Part shown: positions 33,456 through 43,860 of the stretch, in pieces
How positions within the stretch are numbered: the stretch's first letter is position 1
How the letters are laid out: each line of letters opens with the position of its first letter
NCBI GenBank assembly: GCA_036346355.1
Contig: CM070581.1
Span: 45,527,849 to 45,591,848, forward strand
Direction of reading: 5' to 3'
Source of the DNA: Rhipidocladum racemiflorum
Taxonomy: Eukaryota > Streptophyta > Magnoliopsida > Poales > Poaceae
Length of the DNA: 64,000 nucleotides
The notes under the pieces: generated by a model
Told to the model about the DNA's origin: nothing
Databases searched by the model: none
The model's input: the letters and a program-made list of their open reading frames with translations, nothing else
Position numbers and translations under genes: made by a program

Positions 33456-35413
33456 TTATCGCGACCTCGGACCACCGTACATATCAGGGGATCTCCGGCT
33501 CCACTGCGTTGATGTCCCGGGCGGTGAGCTTTTGCTTCCGCTTGGACTCATATGCAGTCGAGCCCCCGAATATGTAATTGAGCTCGAGATCGACTTCCTG
33601 ATAGTCCTCCTCGGCTTCGGGGGGAGGTGGCTTCTTGCCGTGGCGTGTCCACTCGGACCTTGTCCACCGCTTCTTGCTCGCGCGAATCTCTTCAAAGTGA
33701 AGCAGTCCTTAGCGGCATGTCTCCCCTTCGGATGGAAGGGGAAAAGCGAGTTCATCACCTTGTCATACCCATCTTCTTTGAGGGCGCGCGGGTGAGTTGG
33801 TGCAGCGATTGCCACCAGCTCTTCGCCCTTGCGCTTCTTTTCCTTCCGCCAGGGGTTCACTGGTCCTTCCTCGCCACGCCCGTTCGCCAAAGCCTCGGAG
33901 GCTGAAGCGTAACGGTCCGCTAGGGAGAACAACTCTCGAACCGACCTTGGTGGCTTCCGAGACATCTTCTTGATGAGATCGGGGTCGCTGACTCCCTTCT
34001 GGAAGGCAGCTATCACAATCGCATCCGTGACATCCCGAACGGTGCTTTTCTGGTGCATGAAGCGCTTGACGAACTCCCGGAGGGATTCGTTCCTCCTTTG
34101 GTGTAGCTGATATAGGTCCCAGGGGGTGCTTGGGCGCTCGTAAGTGCCTTGAAAATTTGAAATGAACTGCTCACACAGATCTCCCCAGGAATCTATAGAG
34201 TTCGCTGGGAGTCCAGTGAGCCATGCTTGGGCCAGGGGCGAGAGGGTAACTGGTAAGTAGTTTGCCATTATTTTCTGATCCCCCCGGCGGCCCTGACTGC
34301 TAGAGCATAAACCTGTAGCCAAGCCTCCGGGTCCCTCTCACCGTCAAACCTGGTGATGCCTTTAGGATTAAACCCATCAGGCCAAACCACTCGGCGTAGG
34401 TGAGGGGTAAACGCGCGAACCCCTTCAATGACCCCGCAACAACCTCCAGGCGGCGATCAACGCGGAGGGGATCGCGCTCTCGTGGAAGGATGCCATAGCG
34501 TTCATACTCGTCGGCATGGCGGCGTTGTTCCTCCCTTTCTCGGTCGCGGCGCCTGGCGTCGAGGTCTGAACGGAGGTCGCGGTTTATGCTATGCCGCAAG
34601 TCGTCTCCATGGGGTGGAACATGATGCGTCTGGCGGGCTTCCCGACCTGACCGGTGTGGCGTCACTGGGTCCTCAGGACCACGTGACAGCTCCTTTACTG
34701 CTGGTCGATGCAGGCTTCTTTGGATGCTGCCGCCGTCACCATGGCCTTTACTTGGGCCACGATCGGGCGGCCCGGATCACCGCCCCAAAGATAGGGCTCG
34801 GGGTATCCAGAGTGTCTTGGAGGCGACAATATTCTCTTGTAAGTCGGAAAACAGCTTGGTCCCCATTTTGGCTTGCGAATGTCTTCATTGATGACCGAGG
34901 CGCGATCCGCAGAATCTGGCGCCGTAGCGTCGAGTTGATTGTTCGGCCACCTTCCAAGTCTGCGGCGACCGAAGTGTCGAGGTGCAGCTGCGAATCCGCC
35001 CGCGAGCCCTCGATTACGCAGACTCTACGGAAATTCCAGCAGCTCTCTAGGCTTTCTTCTGACTCGGCCGCCGAGCTGGGTGAGCCTGAAGAGGATAACT
35101 CCAGGCGCTCGGAGGTGCCGAGTGGTTTGGCGGCGAGAACCCCCACCATTCGTACCTCGGCGCCCTTGGGTCAGGCTTCCTGGCCGGACCGGGCCTTCGG
35201 TACCCAACTCGGCACTTTAGAGCACGAGACAGGGGGACCCCCCGGTCGGTGTGGAAGTCGCGATGATGGCTCACCGGAAACCTCACCGTGCTGCAGCGCG
35301 GTCCCCTTAGAGAGGGAGAGGTTCCCGAGGACGTTGGAGATGAAGGTCAGGCTTCCAAAACGGAAGACCTGACCCGGGAAGAAGTTTGTGGAGACTCCGC
35401 TCGTCGCAGCCAT
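33456..35413 (-). pseudogene. gag, element 2
   Basis: Starts at MAATSGVST (about 35413) just after the primer-binding site. The long frame 34322-33456 (288 codons) covers the Gag core (LPANSIDSWGDLCEQFISNF, LREFVKRFMHQKSTVRDV) and the zinc knuckle CPFHPKGRHAAKDC (C-x2-H-x4-H-x4-C). The first third is split over two other frames, and a shift near 34300 separates the PEAWLQVY part. This is the best-preserved gag core in the window. Confidence 0.85.
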
Positions 35414-35440
35414 CAAGCTTGACGAAGATCTTGACACAAG

Positions 35441-35460
35441 CCCCTACCTGGCGCGCCAAC
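35441..35460 (-). promoter_or_regulatory. Primer-binding site, element 2
   Basis: GTTGGCGCGCCAGGTAGGGG on minus, directly next to the 23-bp remnant of the 5' LTR (35461-35483). Confidence 0.9.
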
Positions 35461-35483
35461 TGTCGACGATCAGTTTCGCCGGC
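35461..35483 (-). repeat. Inner 23 bp of element 2's 5' LTR
   Basis: TGTCGACGATCAGTTTCGCC plus GGC, next to the primer-binding site. The rest of the same LTR resumes at 48202 (CCGCAATGAGATTTGTG). The last five bases CCGGC (35479-35483) are the left target-site copy for element 3. Confidence 0.82.
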
Positions 35484-36060
35484 TGTCGACGATCGGTTTC
35501 GCCGGCAATCAGATTTGTGATTCTAGGGGATTTGTGCGGGATCTGAGCTTGATGGCAACATAGGATGCGAGGGCAATCTGTTTTTAGACAGGTTCGGGCT
35601 CTCTCGGTGGAGATAATACCCTAGTCCTGTGTTCTTGGATATATGAGCCTCTTTCTTGTTTCTCCCTTCTCCCCTTATATACTAGGGGAAGGATACATGA
35701 TAGATGGGCGCCACCGGGCCCTGAACATGGTGGCCTGGCCGACATGTACTTTGTCCTTATTGGCTCTGGCGCACTACGTCTTGGAGAGGTGGTTATGCTT
35801 TCCCCGACCCACGCCTGCCACTCCGTCAGGTTTCGGCACCTGCAGGCTCTGCGAATGTTAGGCTGCGTGCTTCGCCTTTGGCGGGTCGTTGGGCGTGGCG
35901 CGAAGCTTCCCCGAAGGATCGGGAGTTGTCTTGGGGAACAAGTCGAAAACCTCCTCCGGGCCCGTCGTGGCGCTTTTGGGCTTTGGGCCTACTACTTCGC
36001 CCGTCTAGCCCAGTCGGGTATAGGCCCCACTTGCGGGGCCCCTATCTCAGACATCCCACA
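35484..36060 (-). repeat. Inverted extra LTR at left end of element 3
   Basis: 577 bp, near-identical in reverse complement to 36154-36733, about 97-98% by eye. It is followed at 36061 by GCAGCCCCCAAGTGC, so in its own sense it is preceded by a polypurine tract as a 3' LTR would be. It belongs to the element 3 subfamily rather than to element 2. Confidence 0.85.
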
Positions 36061-36153
36061 GCAGCCCCCAAGTGCTTTAGGATTGGATTTCCGTATCTTA
36101 TCCTATCATAAAGATTATACGGGAAAAAAGATCGTAAAGAACTTGTGGGCTGC
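36061..36153. other. Fold-back junction between inverted and upright LTR
   Basis: 36061-36146 is the inverted copy of the sequence just before the element's 3' LTR (compare 47565-47650). 36147-36153 (GGGCTGC) is the upright end of a polypurine tract directly before the 5' LTR. Both orientations share ACTTG at 36141-36145, so the switch could have used this 5-bp microhomology. Confidence 0.75.
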
Positions 36154-36733
36154 TGTGGGATGTCTGAGATAGGGGCCCCGCAAGTGGGGCCTATACCCGA
36201 CTGGGCTAGACGGGCGGAGTAGTAGGCCTAAAGCCCAGAAGCGCCACGACGGGCCCGGAGGAGGTTTTTGACTTGTTCCCCAAGACAACTCCCGATCCTT
36301 CGGGGAAGCTTCGCGCCACGCCCAACGACCCGCCAAAGGCGAAGCACGCAGCCTGACATTCGCAGAGCCTGCAAGCGCTGAAACCTGACGGAGTGGCAGG
36401 CGTGGGTCGGGGAAAGCATAACCACCTCTCCAAGACGTAGTGCGCCAGAGCCTATAAGGACATAGTACATGTCGGCCAGGCCACCATGTTCAGGGCCCGG
36501 TGGCGCCCATCTATCATGTATCCTTCCCCCAGTATATAAGGGGAGAAGGGAGAAACCAGAAAGAGGAGGCTCATATATCCAAGAACACAGGACTAGGGTA
36601 TTATCTCCTCCGAGAGAGCCCGAACCTGTCTAAAAACAGATTGCCCTCGCATCATGTGTTGCCATCAAGCTCAGATCCCGCACAAATCCCCTAGAATCAC
36701 AAATCTCATTGCCGGCGAAACCGATCGTCGACA
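36154..36733 (+). repeat. 5' LTR of element 3
   Basis: 580 bp from TGTGGGATGTC to ATCGTCGACA, followed directly by the primer-binding site. TATATAAG lies at 36533-36540. Confidence 0.92.
36533..36540 (+). promoter_or_regulatory. LTR promoter TATA box, element 3
   Basis: TATATAAG in CAGTATATAAGGGG, in the same position as in the other family A LTRs. Transcription would start a few tens of bases on, before AACACAGGACTAGGG. Confidence 0.55.
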
Positions 36734-36753
36734 GTTGGCGCGCCAGGTAGGGG
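36734..36753 (+). promoter_or_regulatory. Primer-binding site, element 3
   Basis: GTTGGCGCGCCAGGTAGGGG immediately after the 5' LTR; same sequence as in elements 1 and 2. Confidence 0.92.
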
Positions 36754-36779
36754 ATCGTGTCAAGATCTTCGTCAAGCTT

Positions 36780-38512
36780 GATGGCTACGACGAGCGGAGC
36801 CTCCACAGTCTTCTTCCCGGGTCAGATCTTCCGTTTCGGAAGCCTGACCTTCATCTCCAACGACCTCGGGAGCCTTTCCCTCTCTAAGGGAACCGTGCTG
36901 CAGCGCGGTGAGGTCTCCGGCGAGCCATCGTCATGACTTCCGCGCCGATCGGAGGGTCCCCCTGTCTCGTGCTCTAAAGTGCCGAGTGGGGATCCGAAGG
37001 CCGATTTCGGCCTGGGAGTCGGACTCAAGGACGCCGAGGTACGAATGGTGGGGGTTCTCGCTGCCAAACCACTCGGCACCTCCGAGCGCATGGAGTTATC
37101 TTCTTCAGGCTCACCCAAATTTCGGCCGAGTCTCAAGAAAGCTTAGAGAGCTGCTGGAATTTCCGTGCAGTCTGCGTGAATCGAGGGCTCACGGATTCAC
37201 AGCGGCGCCTCGACACCTCGACCGCCGACTTGGAAGGTGGCCGAGCAATCAACTCGACGCTGGCGCACAGACTCCGATCGCGCCGGCTGTCAATGAAGAC
37301 ATTCTGCAAGCCAAGATGGGGACCAGGCTGTTTTTCGCACTTACGCCAGTAATATCGTCACCTCCAAGACACTCCTGGATACCCGACCCTATGCTTTGGG
37401 CGGGTGATCCAGCTTGCCCGATCATGGCCCAAGTAAAGGCCATGGTGACGGCGGCAGCTATCCAAAGAGCCCCGGACCAGCCGACAAAGGAGCCGCCACG
37501 TGGTCCGTGAGGACCCAGACGGCCGGCAGTCGTGTCGAAGCCCGCCAGACACATCATGTTCTACCCCGCGAGACGACTTGCGACACAAAGATCAATCGCG
37601 ACCTCGTTCAGACCTCGACGCCAGCGCCGCGATCGAAAAGGGAGGAACAACGCCGTCAAGCCGATTTAATATGAACGCTACGGCATCCTTCCGCGAGATC
37701 GCTGGCACGCCAAGCGCGATCCCCTCTCGCCGATCACCACCCTGAGGGTGTCGCGATGGTCATTGAAGGGTTTGCGCGTTTACCCCTCACCTACGCCGAG
37801 TGGTTTGGCACGATGGATTTAATCCTAAAGGCATCACTAGGTTCGACGGTGAGAGGGACCCGGAGGCTTGGCTACAAGTATATGCTCTGGCGTCGGGGCG
37901 GGGATCAGTAATGGCAAACTACTTACCTAAGTTACCCTCTCGCCTGCCCAAGCATGGCTCACCGGACTTCCAAATAACTCTATAGATTCCTGGGAGATCT
38001 CAGGTGAGCAGTTCATTTCAAATTTTCAAGGCACTTACGAGCGCCCAGCACCCCTGGACCTATATCAGCTACACCAAAGGAGGAACGAATCCCTCCGGAG
38101 TTCGCCAAGCGCTTCATGCATAGGAAAAGCACCGTTCGGGATGTCATCGATGCGATTGTGATAGCTGCCTTCCGTAAGGGAGTCCGACCCGATCTCATCA
38201 AGAAGATGTCTCTAAGCCACCAACGCCGGTCCGGGAGCTGTTCGCTTAGCGGACTGCTACGCTTCAGCCTCCGAGGCTCGCGGAACGGGCGTGATTTAGG
38301 GGAAGGATCAGGCTAAACCCCCCCGACGGAAAGAAAAGAAGCGCAAGGGTGAAGAGCTGGTGGCAGTCGCTGCACCAACTCACCCTCGCACCCTCAAGGA
38401 GGATGGATATGATAAGGTTATGAACTCACTTTGCCCTTTCCATCCGAAGGGGAGGCATGCCGCCAAGGACTGCTTCACCCTAAAGAGGTTCACCCGCGAG
38501 AGAAAGAAGCAG
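36780..38512 (+). pseudogene. gag, element 3 (frameshifted)
   Basis: Start ATG near 36780 (MATTSGAST), then several frames. The core GITRFDGERDPEAWLQVYAL lies at about 37828-37890, HRKSTVRDV at about 38119-38145, and the zinc knuckle CPFHPKGRHAAKDC (C-x2-H-x4-H-x4-C) at 38432-38473, in the same frame as the protease downstream. Indels between 36900 and 38340 prevent a full protein. Gag and pol would form one polyprotein. Confidence 0.85.
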
Positions 38513-39250
38513 GCTGGACAAGGTCCGAGTGGACACGCCGCCAACAAGCCACCTCCCCCCGAAGCCGAGGAGGACTATCAGGAAGCCGATCTCGAGCTCA
38601 ACTACATATTCGGGGGCTCGGCTGCATATGAGTCCAAGCGGAAGCAAAAGCTCACCGCCCGGGACATCTACGCAGCGGCACCGAGACGCCCCAATATGTA
38701 CGCTGTCCGAGGTCGCGATAACCTACGCACGCCGGATCACCCAGATCATGTCCCATTCCCCGGCAGGTATCCTCTTGTCTTGGCGCCCGTCGTCCGCGGC
38801 ATCAAGCTCAAGAGGGTATTGATCGACGGCGGGAGCGGGCTCAATGTCCTCTTTGTCAAAACCCTTGACGATATGGGGATTCCACGGTCGGAGCTAAAGC
38901 GCGGATCGTCGCCTTTCCACGGTGTCATACCGGGAACTTCAGCGACACCACTCGGACAAATCACTCTGCCGGTCACTTTCGGCGCGAGGGAGAATTACCG
39001 GACAGAGAACCTTGGCTTCGAGGTGGCAGATTTCGCAACAGCATATCATGCCATCTTGGGGAGACCAGCGCTGGCCAGGTTCATGGCAGTACCCCACTAC
39101 ACGTACTTGACCTTGAAGATGCCGGGGCCGAGTGGTATCATCGCTCTACGCGGTGACATGAGGCAGTCTTTTTCCTGTGACAAGGGCGGGCAAATAGAGA
39201 CGTCTTCGCCTGGAAGCCGTCGAACATGCCCGGAGTTCCCAGGGAGGTGA
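38360..39250 (+). CDS. Gag zinc knuckle and protease segment, element 3 (296-codon open frame)
   Basis: Open frame holding the knuckle at residues 25-38, a linker rich in Pro/Glu, and the aspartic protease with VLIDGGSGLNVLF (catalytic Asp at residue 156, codon 38825-38827), then PLGQITLPVTFGA and AILGRPALARF. The Met at 38360 is internal to the original gag-pol, so this is a piece of a polyprotein and not a real start. The frame ends at 39250, overlapping the RT frame by 25 bp in another phase; a shift after the CDKG region (about 39180) breaks the link. Confidence 0.82.
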   Translation: MAVAAPTHPRTLKEDGYDKVMNSLCPFHPKGRHAAKDCFTLKRFTRERKKQAGQGPSGHAANKPPPPEAEEDYQEADLELNYIFGGSAAYESKRKQKLTARDIYAAAPRRPNMYAVRGRDNLRTPDHPDHVPFPGRYPLVLAPVVRGIKLKRVLIDGGSGLNVLFVKTLDDMGIPRSELKRGSSPFHGVIPGTSATPLGQITLPVTFGARENYRTENLGFEVADFATAYHAILGRPALARFMAVPHYTYLTLKMPGPSGIIALRGDMRQSFSCDKGGQIETSSPGSRRTCPEFPGR

Positions 39251-40665
39251 TCGAGCACGCATTGAATGTAGACCAATCGGCCAGGCCAGTCAAGCAAAGG
39301 CTGCGACGATTCGCCCAAGACCGCCGACAAGCCATCAGGGAGGAGATTACAAAGCTGCTAGCCGCAGGCTTCATCAAAGAAGTGTATCATCCCGATTGGT
39401 TGGCAAACCCTGTACTTGTCCAGAAGAAGAATAAAAGCTGGCGCATGTGTGTCGATTACACCGACCTCAACAAGGCTTGCCCGAAAGATCCCTTTGGTCT
39501 CCCCCGTATTGATCAGATGGTAGACTCCACTGCTGGATCCCAACTACTTAGTTTTCTGGACGCCTACTCAGGCTATCATCAAATCCGGCTTCTAGAAGAG
39601 GATTACGAGAAGACCTCGTTTATCACCCCGTTCGGAGCATATTGCTACATCACCATGCCGTTTGGGCTGAAGAATGCTGGCGCGACTTATCGTACGATAC
39701 TGTGTTTTCACCATCAGCTGGGACGCAATGTGGAAGCTTATGTGGATGATATAGTGGTTAAAACCAAGGCAGAAGACAGCCTCACCTCTGATCTAGCCGA
39801 GACGTTCACAAGTATGAGGGCGTTCCAGATGAGGCTAAACCCTGAGAAGTGTGTTTTCGGAGTTTCCTCCGGGAAACTACTCGGGTTCATTGTCTCTCAT
39901 CGCGGGATCGAGCCCAACCCAGAGAAAATTGGGGCCATCATAAGGATGGCCCCGCCTGCCAGCCAAAAAGAAGTCCAAAAGCTTACTGGGTGCATGGTAG
40001 CCCTTGGCAGGTTTATCTCCTGGTTGGGAGCTCGGGGAATGCCTTTCTTCAAGCTCCTCAAGAAACAGGACCGCTTTGAATGGACGGCGGAGGCACAGCA
40101 AGCCTTCGAAGAGCTCAAGGTGTTCCTCTCCACCCCTCCAATTCTAGTCTCGCCGGTGCCAGGTGAACCTCTCCTGCTCTACATAGCGGCCACAACTCAT
40201 GTAGTCAGCGCCGTGATAGTTGTGGAGCGGGAAGAGTCTGGACACCGCTACGGCGTGCAACGCCCGGTTTATTTTGTCAGCGAGGTGCTGGGCGAATCCA
40301 AGACGCGATATCCTCAAATTCAGAAGCTGTTGTACGCCATTTTGATCTCGTCACGGAAGCTGAAGCATTATTTCCAAGGACATTCGATTTCAGTAGTGAC
40401 TTCTTTCCCCGTGGGAGAGGTCCTCCACAATCGAGAAGCTACTGGAAGAATTTCAAAGTGGGCAGCCGAGCTTGGAGCTTTCGACGTCTCGTTCAAGCCA
40501 CGCACCGCCAAGTCCAGGCTTTGGCCGACTTCGCGCCGAGTAGATCAATCCCAGGCCCCCGCACGGAAGAAGGGCCGAATATTGGACCATGCACTTCGAT
40601 GGATCTCTCATGCTTGGAGGAAGCGGCGGGAATTCTCCTTGTCTCGCTTTAAGGGCGACAGTTGA
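39226..40665 (+). CDS. Reverse transcriptase and linked RNase H part, element 3 (479-codon open frame)
   Basis: The longest pol frame in the family A copies. Palm motifs: WRMCVDYTDLNKACPKDPFG (about residues 75-94), LLSFLDAYSGYHQIRL, MPFGLKNAGATY and catalytic YVDD at residues 172-175 (39739-39750). Residues about 230-420 are the thumb and the RT-linked RNase H-like domain (LLLYIAATTHVVSAVIVV, RYPQIQKLLYAILISS). The last ~45 residues come from a frameshift near 40530 and are not native. It copies element RNA into cDNA. It is probably not functional alone because gag and RNase H are broken. Confidence 0.88.
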   Translation: MPGVPREVIEHALNVDQSARPVKQRLRRFAQDRRQAIREEITKLLAAGFIKEVYHPDWLANPVLVQKKNKSWRMCVDYTDLNKACPKDPFGLPRIDQMVDSTAGSQLLSFLDAYSGYHQIRLLEEDYEKTSFITPFGAYCYITMPFGLKNAGATYRTILCFHHQLGRNVEAYVDDIVVKTKAEDSLTSDLAETFTSMRAFQMRLNPEKCVFGVSSGKLLGFIVSHRGIEPNPEKIGAIIRMAPPASQKEVQKLTGCMVALGRFISWLGARGMPFFKLLKKQDRFEWTAEAQQAFEELKVFLSTPPILVSPVPGEPLLLYIAATTHVVSAVIVVEREESGHRYGVQRPVYFVSEVLGESKTRYPQIQKLLYAILISSRKLKHYFQGHSISVVTSFPVGEVLHNREATGRISKWAAELGAFDVSFKPRTAKSRLWPTSRRVDQSQAPARKKGRILDHALRWISHAWRKRREFSLSRFKGDS

Positions 40666-40970
40666 AGTATGTCCTTCGGATTCACTTCCGGCCTCGAACA
40701 ATGCCGCAGAGTACGAGGCTCTCATCCATGGGCTCCGTGATCGCCACATCACTTTCGGAATCCGGCGGTGGCGGTTCGGCGACTCCGGTTGGTGGTGAGC
40801 CAAGTACGTAAGGACTGGTCGTGCGTAGACCAGACTATGACGGCATACCGCCAAAGAAGTCCGAGAATTGGAAGGCAAGTTTGACGATGCAGGCTGGTTC
40901 ATGTCCTCCGCCGCAATAATGAGGCAGCCGACGAGTTGGCTAAAATGGGAGCCACTCGGCAGATATCCCG
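40580..40970 (+). pseudogene. RNase H domain, element 3 (frameshifted)
   Basis: MHFDGSLMLGGSGG at 40589-40630, ASNNAAEYEALIHGLRD near 40690-40740, and the end of the domain (VADELAK region) near 40925-40950, each in a different frame from its neighbours. Element 2 (30960-31355) shows the intact order. Confidence 0.8.
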
Positions 40971-42293
40971 ATGGTATCTTCGCCAGATCTTTACGAGCCA
41001 ACCGTTACAAAACGACAAGAGCCGAGTAAGGATCCCGGGACCGAGTCTTGCTCATCGATCCCAACCGACTGCCTGCACCTTGATTATCTCCTGAAGGACA
41101 AACTTCCAGAAGCGACCACTCTGGTAGAGCGCGTCTCCCGACAAGCCAAATCCTATGTGGTGGTGGGTGATGAGCTCTTACGAAAGAGTGCCTCAGGTGT
41201 CCTCAGGCGGTGCATTTCGGGACAAGTGGGAAGAGAGCTGCTCCAACAAATCCACTCGGGGATGTGTGGCCATCACGCGGCGTCAAGCGCCTTGGTTGGG
41301 AAAGCCTACCGACAGGGCTTCTTCTGGCCAACGGCAATAACAGATGCCAAGGAGATCGTTCGAACCTGCGAGGGCTGCCAGTTCTATGCAAGGCGGACAC
41401 ACTTGCCGGCGCAGGAGCTGCAAACTATCCCCATCTCTTGGCCCTTCGCAGTCTGGGGGTTCGATTTAGTGGGCCCGCTCAAGAAGGCTCAAGGTGGTTT
41501 CGCCTACCTCTTCGTAGCTATTGACAAGTTCACCAAGTGGATCGAAGCCAAGCCAGTCGCCACTATCACTGCGGTTAAGGCCAAGGAGTTCTTCCAGGAT
41601 ATCGTGGTCAGATTCGGAGTGCCCAACCGGATCATCACGGACAACGGCACCCAATTCAGGAGTGAAGAATTCCAAGAATGGTGCGAAGGCGTCGGGATCA
41701 AGATCTGCTTCGCCTCGGTGGCTCACCCACAAAGCAATGGGCAGGTCGAGCGGGCTAACGGTCTGGTCCTCCAAGGCCTCAAGGCCAGGATCTTCGACCG
41801 CCTCAAACCATACGCTGCCCGATGGGTGAAGGAGTTACCGTCGGTACTCTGGGGACTCAGAACCACTCCCAGCCGAGCAACTGGCCAAACACCCTTTTTC
41901 CTGGTCTATGGCGCAGAGGCGGTTCTGCCGACCGAACTAGGATTCGAATCCACGAGGGTTCGGAACTACAACGAAGCCGAGTCCGAGGGAAGCCGAATGG
42001 TGGAGCTTGATCAACTCGAGGAGGCTCGGAACGTTGCAGCCATCCAGTCGACTAAGTACCTCCAGGGACTCTGGCGTTACCACTCTCGCAATGTCAGAAG
42101 TAGAACCTTTTCAGAAGGAGATCTGGTCCTGAGGAGGAACCAGAAAAGCGAGCACAAGCTCTCTCCAATTTGGGAAGGTCCGTACATTGTGGAGAAGACG
42201 GTCCGGCCGGGTGCTTATCGACTTAGACGTGAAGACGGCGAGATTTTGGCGAATACTTGGAACGCCAAACAGCTCCGTCGCTTCTACGCATAA
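40971..42293 (+). CDS. Integrase, element 3 (440-codon open frame)
   Basis: Carries the full integrase. Zinc-binding HHCC part: HSGMCGHH (about 41250-41280) and CEGCQ (about 41368-41382). Catalytic triad: Asp 41463-41465 in FDLVGP, Asp 41640-41642 in TDNGTQF, Glu 41748-41750 in NGQVERANG, giving D-(58)-D-(35)-E spacing. The C-terminal domain has GDLVLRRNQK and PIWEGPYIVEKTV, ending LRRFYA at 42293. The first ~75 residues are the tail of RNase H and the linker. All catalytic residues are present, so the integrase itself looks competent, although it would need a Gag-Pol polyprotein that this copy cannot make. Confidence 0.9.
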   Translation: MVSSPDLYEPTVTKRQEPSKDPGTESCSSIPTDCLHLDYLLKDKLPEATTLVERVSRQAKSYVVVGDELLRKSASGVLRRCISGQVGRELLQQIHSGMCGHHAASSALVGKAYRQGFFWPTAITDAKEIVRTCEGCQFYARRTHLPAQELQTIPISWPFAVWGFDLVGPLKKAQGGFAYLFVAIDKFTKWIEAKPVATITAVKAKEFFQDIVVRFGVPNRIITDNGTQFRSEEFQEWCEGVGIKICFASVAHPQSNGQVERANGLVLQGLKARIFDRLKPYAARWVKELPSVLWGLRTTPSRATGQTPFFLVYGAEAVLPTELGFESTRVRNYNEAESEGSRMVELDQLEEARNVAAIQSTKYLQGLWRYHSRNVRSRTFSEGDLVLRRNQKSEHKLSPIWEGPYIVEKTVRPGAYRLRREDGEILANTWNAKQLRRFYA

Positions 42294-42863
42294 GTTATGT
42301 ACCCGACTCTCACATACTGAATAAAATGGTGATCCATTTTATTTTCTGAAGCCCTACTGTGTAATGCTAGTCCCGAGTGGTTATTACCCGACTGGTGTAG
42401 CACCTAATCCTGGACGCGCTGGTACAAAACGCACGGAAATAAAAACCGCGATGAGCACAAAACTCCGGCGGTTTATACCAGCGCACATAACGGAAAAGGT
42501 AGAGCCTGAAAGCACTAACCACTCGGGGACTACAATTTGCAGCGCCAGAATTTAACCGAGATTCGCCTGATCGTGAGTTTCTAGCCGTCAAAAGCTCGAG
42601 CCCCAACGCCTCGTTGCTGGCGCTGGAGCAACTGACTAGAACGGTTGATCAGGCGGAACCCTAAAACTCGGAATAAATATGGCGGCATAGATTGGGCAAG
42701 ATTTCACATTTTATTCCTTAGTATTAGTAATTTACATTACTGACCTTCTTTTTCATTTTTTTCGCGCTAAAAAAAAGGGGGAGAGGCGGGGCGGCTCCTG
42801 CCGCCAATCCTGCTGCTGCTGCTGCTTCTGCCGCTGGGAAGCCCGGGAGAGAGGTCGTCGAGG
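42294..42863. other. Spacer between integrase and antisense gene 2, element 3
   Basis: Non-coding, AT-rich with an AAAAAAGGGGGAGAG tract near 42771. It holds CCGAGTGG (42373) and CCACTCGG (about 42520), conserved in the other copies. Confidence 0.5.
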
Positions 42864-43196
42864 TCAGACGCGACGCAGTGCCGCTAGGACCTCGTCCTCA
42901 ACCACCCAAAGGGGTGGTATGAGGCGGACGAGAGTCCTGATGGCCAGGTCGTCGCGGCGCTCGCGCCCGATCATCTCCATGATGATCTCAGCCACCTCGT
43001 GGAGCCCCGGAGCCACCTCCAGCAAGGCGGCCACTGCGGCGGCGTCGCTGGTGGCTCCTTCCTCCTCCTCCGCCTCTAGAGTGGCGAAGTCGAGATCCTC
43101 CCAAAACTCCGCCTCCTCTTAGTTATGGAGCAGCCCGAAGAATCGCTGGTGGAAGAATGCCGCGTAGGGGCCAACGAATCTCCTCATGCTAGCCAT
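42864..43196 (-). pseudogene. Antisense gene 2, element 3 copy, one in-frame stop
   Basis: On minus from ATG 43196-43194 to TGA at 42864-42866, 110 codons long. It has one internal TAA at 43119-43121 after the segment RFFGLLHN. The rest reads EEAEFWEDLDF, LLEVAPGLHEVAEIIMEMIG, then LVRLIPPLWVVEDEVLAAL. The match to element 1 (RFVGPF, RFFGMLHNREEAEAWEDLDF) and element 2 (AEFWLDLDF, GRER) shows constraint at the protein level. Highly acidic in the middle and helical. Unknown family. Confidence 0.68.
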
Positions 43197-43272
43197 GGAG
43201 GAAGGCTGGGAGGGAAGAAAGAGTAAGAAGAGGAAAAAGAAAGGGACGATCGCTCGAGGGCGGTGACGTCCC

Positions 43273-43279
43273 ATTTATA
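43273..43279 (-). promoter_or_regulatory. TATA box of antisense gene 2, element 3
   Basis: ATTTATA on plus (TATAAAT on minus), 77 bp before the ATG at 43196; same arrangement as 8921-8927 and 26695-26702. Confidence 0.58.
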
Positions 43280-43860
43280 AACTGTACCTGGCTCCGTAAT
43301 CGAGGCGACACCATTCAAAAACGCAAAAGACGAAGCGACGCCGCAAGACTGACAATTTGTTTGGAGTACCAAAGAAGATCAGCACATTGAACAAATTTAA
43401 GAAACGTTTCGCTAGACACCTGTCACGAGAAGTTCAAGCTCATTCGGCCTTCCCGCTTAATTCGCTCAATTAAGCGAAAAGCCCAGGGGCTGGAGAGCTA
43501 GGAAACGACGCAAGCCTGGGGGCTAAACCACTCAGCCAGGTGGCCACAACGTAAGTCCCGACGCTCGAGAGCTGCACGCCAGCCTCTCGGAAAAGCGTGT
43601 CTGGGGCAAGAAAGCCACAGGCCAAGACCCTGGCGCCTGGGAGCCAAACCAGTCGGCTGAAACCCACCCAGAAAGGCGCAACGGGATCCAAAAGGCTGTA
43701 GGCCTATATTCTAGCAACTCAGACAAAGGAGAAGGAGTGAAAGAGGTCTGGAGCCCACTTAGCAGAGGACAATACAGACAAATTATATTCAAGTGAGAAA
43801 ACACAACATTTCAAACAAGGAGGGGAGGGCCAGCACTCGGCATCAAGGTTCACATCGAAG

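Noticed and set aside
35461..35510. Simple 23-bp tandem duplication at the start of one LTR
   Set aside because: The first 23 bp pair with the LTR remainder at 48202-48739, which shares private variants with element 2's other LTR, so an insertion explains it better.
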